Origin: Bacteroidota bacterium
GTDB lineage: Bacteria > Bacteroidota > Bacteroidia > UBA8524
NCBI GenBank assembly: GCA_003531115.1
Contig: DQHT01000135.1
Span: forward strand, 78,435 to 86,424
Length of the DNA: 7,990 nt
Direction of reading: 5' to 3'
The first letter of the stretch is position 1. Each line of letters opens with the position of its first letter. The notes below the pieces were generated by a model. The model ran no database searches and was not told where the DNA came from. It worked only from the letters and a program-made list of their open reading frames with translations. Positions 6,049 to 7,990 of this stretch are shown here, one piece after another. Position numbers and translations under genes: made by a program.

Positions 6049-7990
6049 ATGAAAATACTCGCTTTTCTTATACTTAGCCTATTATCGATACATTCGTATT
6101 CACAGGAATTCGAAATTCGAATGAATGTAACAAGTTGCAGTACATTTACTGTTCAAATTCGCTCAATAAATGGCTCTTATCTACCTCAATCTGGAGACTA
6201 TATCGATGCGATGGACTTTTCTGTAATAGCCCAGAGTTCGTTCGCCTTAACTATTGGCTCAAGCTTCAATGGTTTTAATATGTCTCAAAGTGGAACGCCT
6301 TCTGAAGGAGTCTATTCTGGCTTCGCATATTCTGATGGTGGTGCGGGATTAACAACTCTAACCACTAGTTTTAGCCTAAATAGCTGGGTGGATGTTTGTT
6401 CGTTTACAATCACCTCCGGAACTACAGATTTAATCATAGCTACTAGTACCGAACTTCCTGTTTATTCTGGAGCTTATTTCGGCTCTACTCCTACTTCTAC
6501 CAATTTTATTGAGCTCGGAGTTGCGTCAAATAGTGCAATTTTATCCAAACGCTGGGAAGGCGGAACGAGCACAGCATGGGCCACTGCGGCCAATTGGTGT
6601 CCAGCAGGTGTTCCTTCGAGCGGAGAGAAGCTAGTTATCCTTGATCAAGCAAATGACCCAATATTGTCAGCTTCTATTGCACTTGATAGTTTGCACATTG
6701 CAAGTGGAGCGAAATTGACACTTTCAGGAAATCAGCTCACCCTTGATGGAGGGCTAACCGGAACAGGAATGATCATCGGCTCTTCTACCTCTAGCATCAT
6801 CTTTAATGGAACCACCAGTTCAACCCTTTACATGGACACCACCCAATGGGATACCACCAACCTGCTGCAAAACTTAACCGTTAACCTGACAGGTGGCGCC
6901 AGCCTTACCCTGGGTAGCAAAGTAGGTGTTCTTGGTATTCTCCTGCCCACTGCAGGAACGATCACAACCGGAGGCAATCTGCGTATCTGTGCGCGAACAA
7001 CAAGCTCCTACGGACAAATTGACCCGACCGGAAGCGGTACGATATCCGGAACGCTGACCGTTCAAAAAGCCCTTTCCAATACCAATGCAGGCTGGAGGCA
7101 TATTGGTTTGCCTGTTATCGGCACCATTAACGATATTGATAGTTTTGATATATTGGATTCAAGTCATACGGTGCCTGCTGAAAAGAACATTAAATATTGG
7201 AACGCCGTTCCTGTGAGTGGAAATGACGCTCCGGGTTGGACGGTTCCGGATTCTACATTCGGTCCTACAGTAGGCTATGCCATCTACGGGAACAACTCCA
7301 GTGGGGGAAAACATGACTTCAGCCAGATCTGGTCCGCCAGCGGGACAATTAGTTCAGGTCAACGTGATTTTGTAGTTAAAAACAGTGTGGCTGGTGGCTC
7401 TTCTGATCCCGATGATCAGGGTTGGAACCTGATCGCGAATCCTTATGCCAGCAATCTGGATGTATCTACTTTATGGACGACGACCTTAAATAGTGCCAGC
7501 TACAAAGCCATCCATGTTTATGATCAAATAAACGATCAATACACGGCCATATGTTCCTCGGGTGTAACCATTATTACCAATGGCGGCGCAAGCGGAACAC
7601 CCAATTCGGCCAGTGTTGTTGCCCCGTTCCAGGCGTTTTGGGTAAAGGCAAGCAGCAATACCACCCTCTCCTTCACTGCTGCAAATCAAACAATAAGCTC
7701 AAGCGGTTTGGGTACATTTATGAAGAAAAACTACGACCTGGCACGAATCGACGTGTACGACGCCGACTCAGCCTGGGACCAAACCGTCGTGTATTTCGAT
7801 GAGAATGGTAATCCAGGTATGGATAACGGGTTGGATGCTTTCAAGCTATATTCCTACGATGCAGCGATTCCAAGCTTGTATAGCCTTAGTCCTGATGGAA
7901 ATTACGCCATCAACGCATTAAACAGCGCCGTACAAACCCACAGCCTCCCCCTTGGTTTCCGTAGCAGCAAAACCGGCCAGATGAGCTTTA
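6049..7990 (+). CDS. Gene C: large secreted modular surface protein, N-terminal 647 codons (3' end outside window)
   Basis: The frame is open from the ATG at 6049 to the window edge. Residues 1-19 (MKILAFLILSLLSIHSYSQ) are a typical signal peptide; the next in-frame ATG (6121) would lose it. Residues about 20-165 form a beta-rich domain, possibly a distant cohesin-like fold (AMDFSVIAQSS, VDVCSFTIT). Then comes KRWEGGTSTAWATAANW (from 167), the start of a module common in Bacteroidota surface proteins, followed by Thr/Ser/Gly-rich beta-strand repeats. Around 458-466, GWNLIANPY is a motif typical of long extracellular proteins exported by type IX secretion; the sorting domain, if present, lies beyond the window. 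It starts 13 bp after gene B with no Shine-Dalgarno, so it is probably co-transcribed. The first about 500 bp are markedly AT-richer than the rest. The exact function is not recognised; a cell-surface adhesin is the best guess. Confidence 0.88.
   Translation, partial: MKILAFLILSLLSIHSYSQEFEIRMNVTSCSTFTVQIRSINGSYLPQSGDYIDAMDFSVIAQSSFALTIGSSFNGFNMSQSGTPSEGVYSGFAYSDGGAGLTTLTTSFSLNSWVDVCSFTITSGTTDLIIATSTELPVYSGAYFGSTPTSTNFIELGVASNSAILSKRWEGGTSTAWATAANWCPAGVPSSGEKLVILDQANDPILSASIALDSLHIASGAKLTLSGNQLTLDGGLTGTGMIIGSSTSSIIFNGTTSSTLYMDTTQWDTTNLLQNLTVNLTGGASLTLGSKVGVLGILLPTAGTITTGGNLRICARTTSSYGQIDPTGSGTISGTLTVQKALSNTNAGWRHIGLPVIGTINDIDSFDILDSSHTVPAEKNIKYWNAVPVSGNDAPGWTVPDSTFGPTVGYAIYGNNSSGGKHDFSQIWSASGTISSGQRDFVVKNSVAGGSSDPDDQGWNLIANPYASNLDVSTLWTTTLNSASYKAIHVYDQINDQYTAICSSGVTIITNGGASGTPNSASVVAPFQAFWVKASSNTTLSFTAANQTISSSGLGTFMKKNYDLARIDVYDADSAWDQTVVYFDENGNPGMDNGLDAFKLYSYDAAIPSLYSLSPDGNYAINALNSAVQTHSLPLGFRSSKTGQMSF

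Overview
The window looks like chromosomal DNA of a member of the Bacteroidota. The evidence is a LytTR-type response regulator, secreted proteins with fibronectin type III and dockerin-like modules ending in QIP, a 'GWNLIANPY' surface-protein motif, A-rich starts with little or no Shine-Dalgarno, and TAnnTTTG-like promoter elements. I cannot assign a genus. All genes found are on the + strand.

Layout. Positions 1-423 hold the 3' end of a LytTR response regulator (5' end outside the window). The gap at 424-641 carries an octamer array in inverted orientation (431-540), then a two-half-site direct repeat (546-580) in front of gene A. Gene A (642-4088) encodes a 1148-residue secreted modular protein: signal peptide, cohesin-like N-terminal domain, six FnIII-like repeats, and a C-terminal module with a dockerin-like EF-hand. 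An intrinsic terminator follows (4109-4140). The next intergenic region holds a second copy of the direct-repeat site (4203-4237) in front of gene B. Gene B (4281-6035, 584 residues) is a paralogue of gene A with one FnIII-like repeat and a different dockerin-like tail. Gene C (6049-7990, running off the window) starts 13 bp after gene B and encodes another secreted modular surface protein.

Working model. The most informative signal is that genes A and B share an unusual promoter-proximal architecture. Four copies of TCCCCAYTYRYATAR are arranged as two pairs, each with a 20-bp period, and each pair is followed exactly 30 bp later by a TAnnTTTG-like element. LytTR proteins bind paired direct repeats about two helical turns apart, and a LytTR regulator is encoded next door. 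I infer that A and B-C are two transcription units controlled by one LytTR regulator, plausibly this one. Each of A and B seems to carry a cohesin-like head and a dockerin-like tail, so a self-associating extracellular matrix or adhesin is a reasonable but unproven idea.

Limits. Domain names rest on motif recognition by eye, with no database search. No tRNA, rRNA, CRISPR array, insertion sequence or phage feature was seen. No gene-free stretch exceeds 300 bases.
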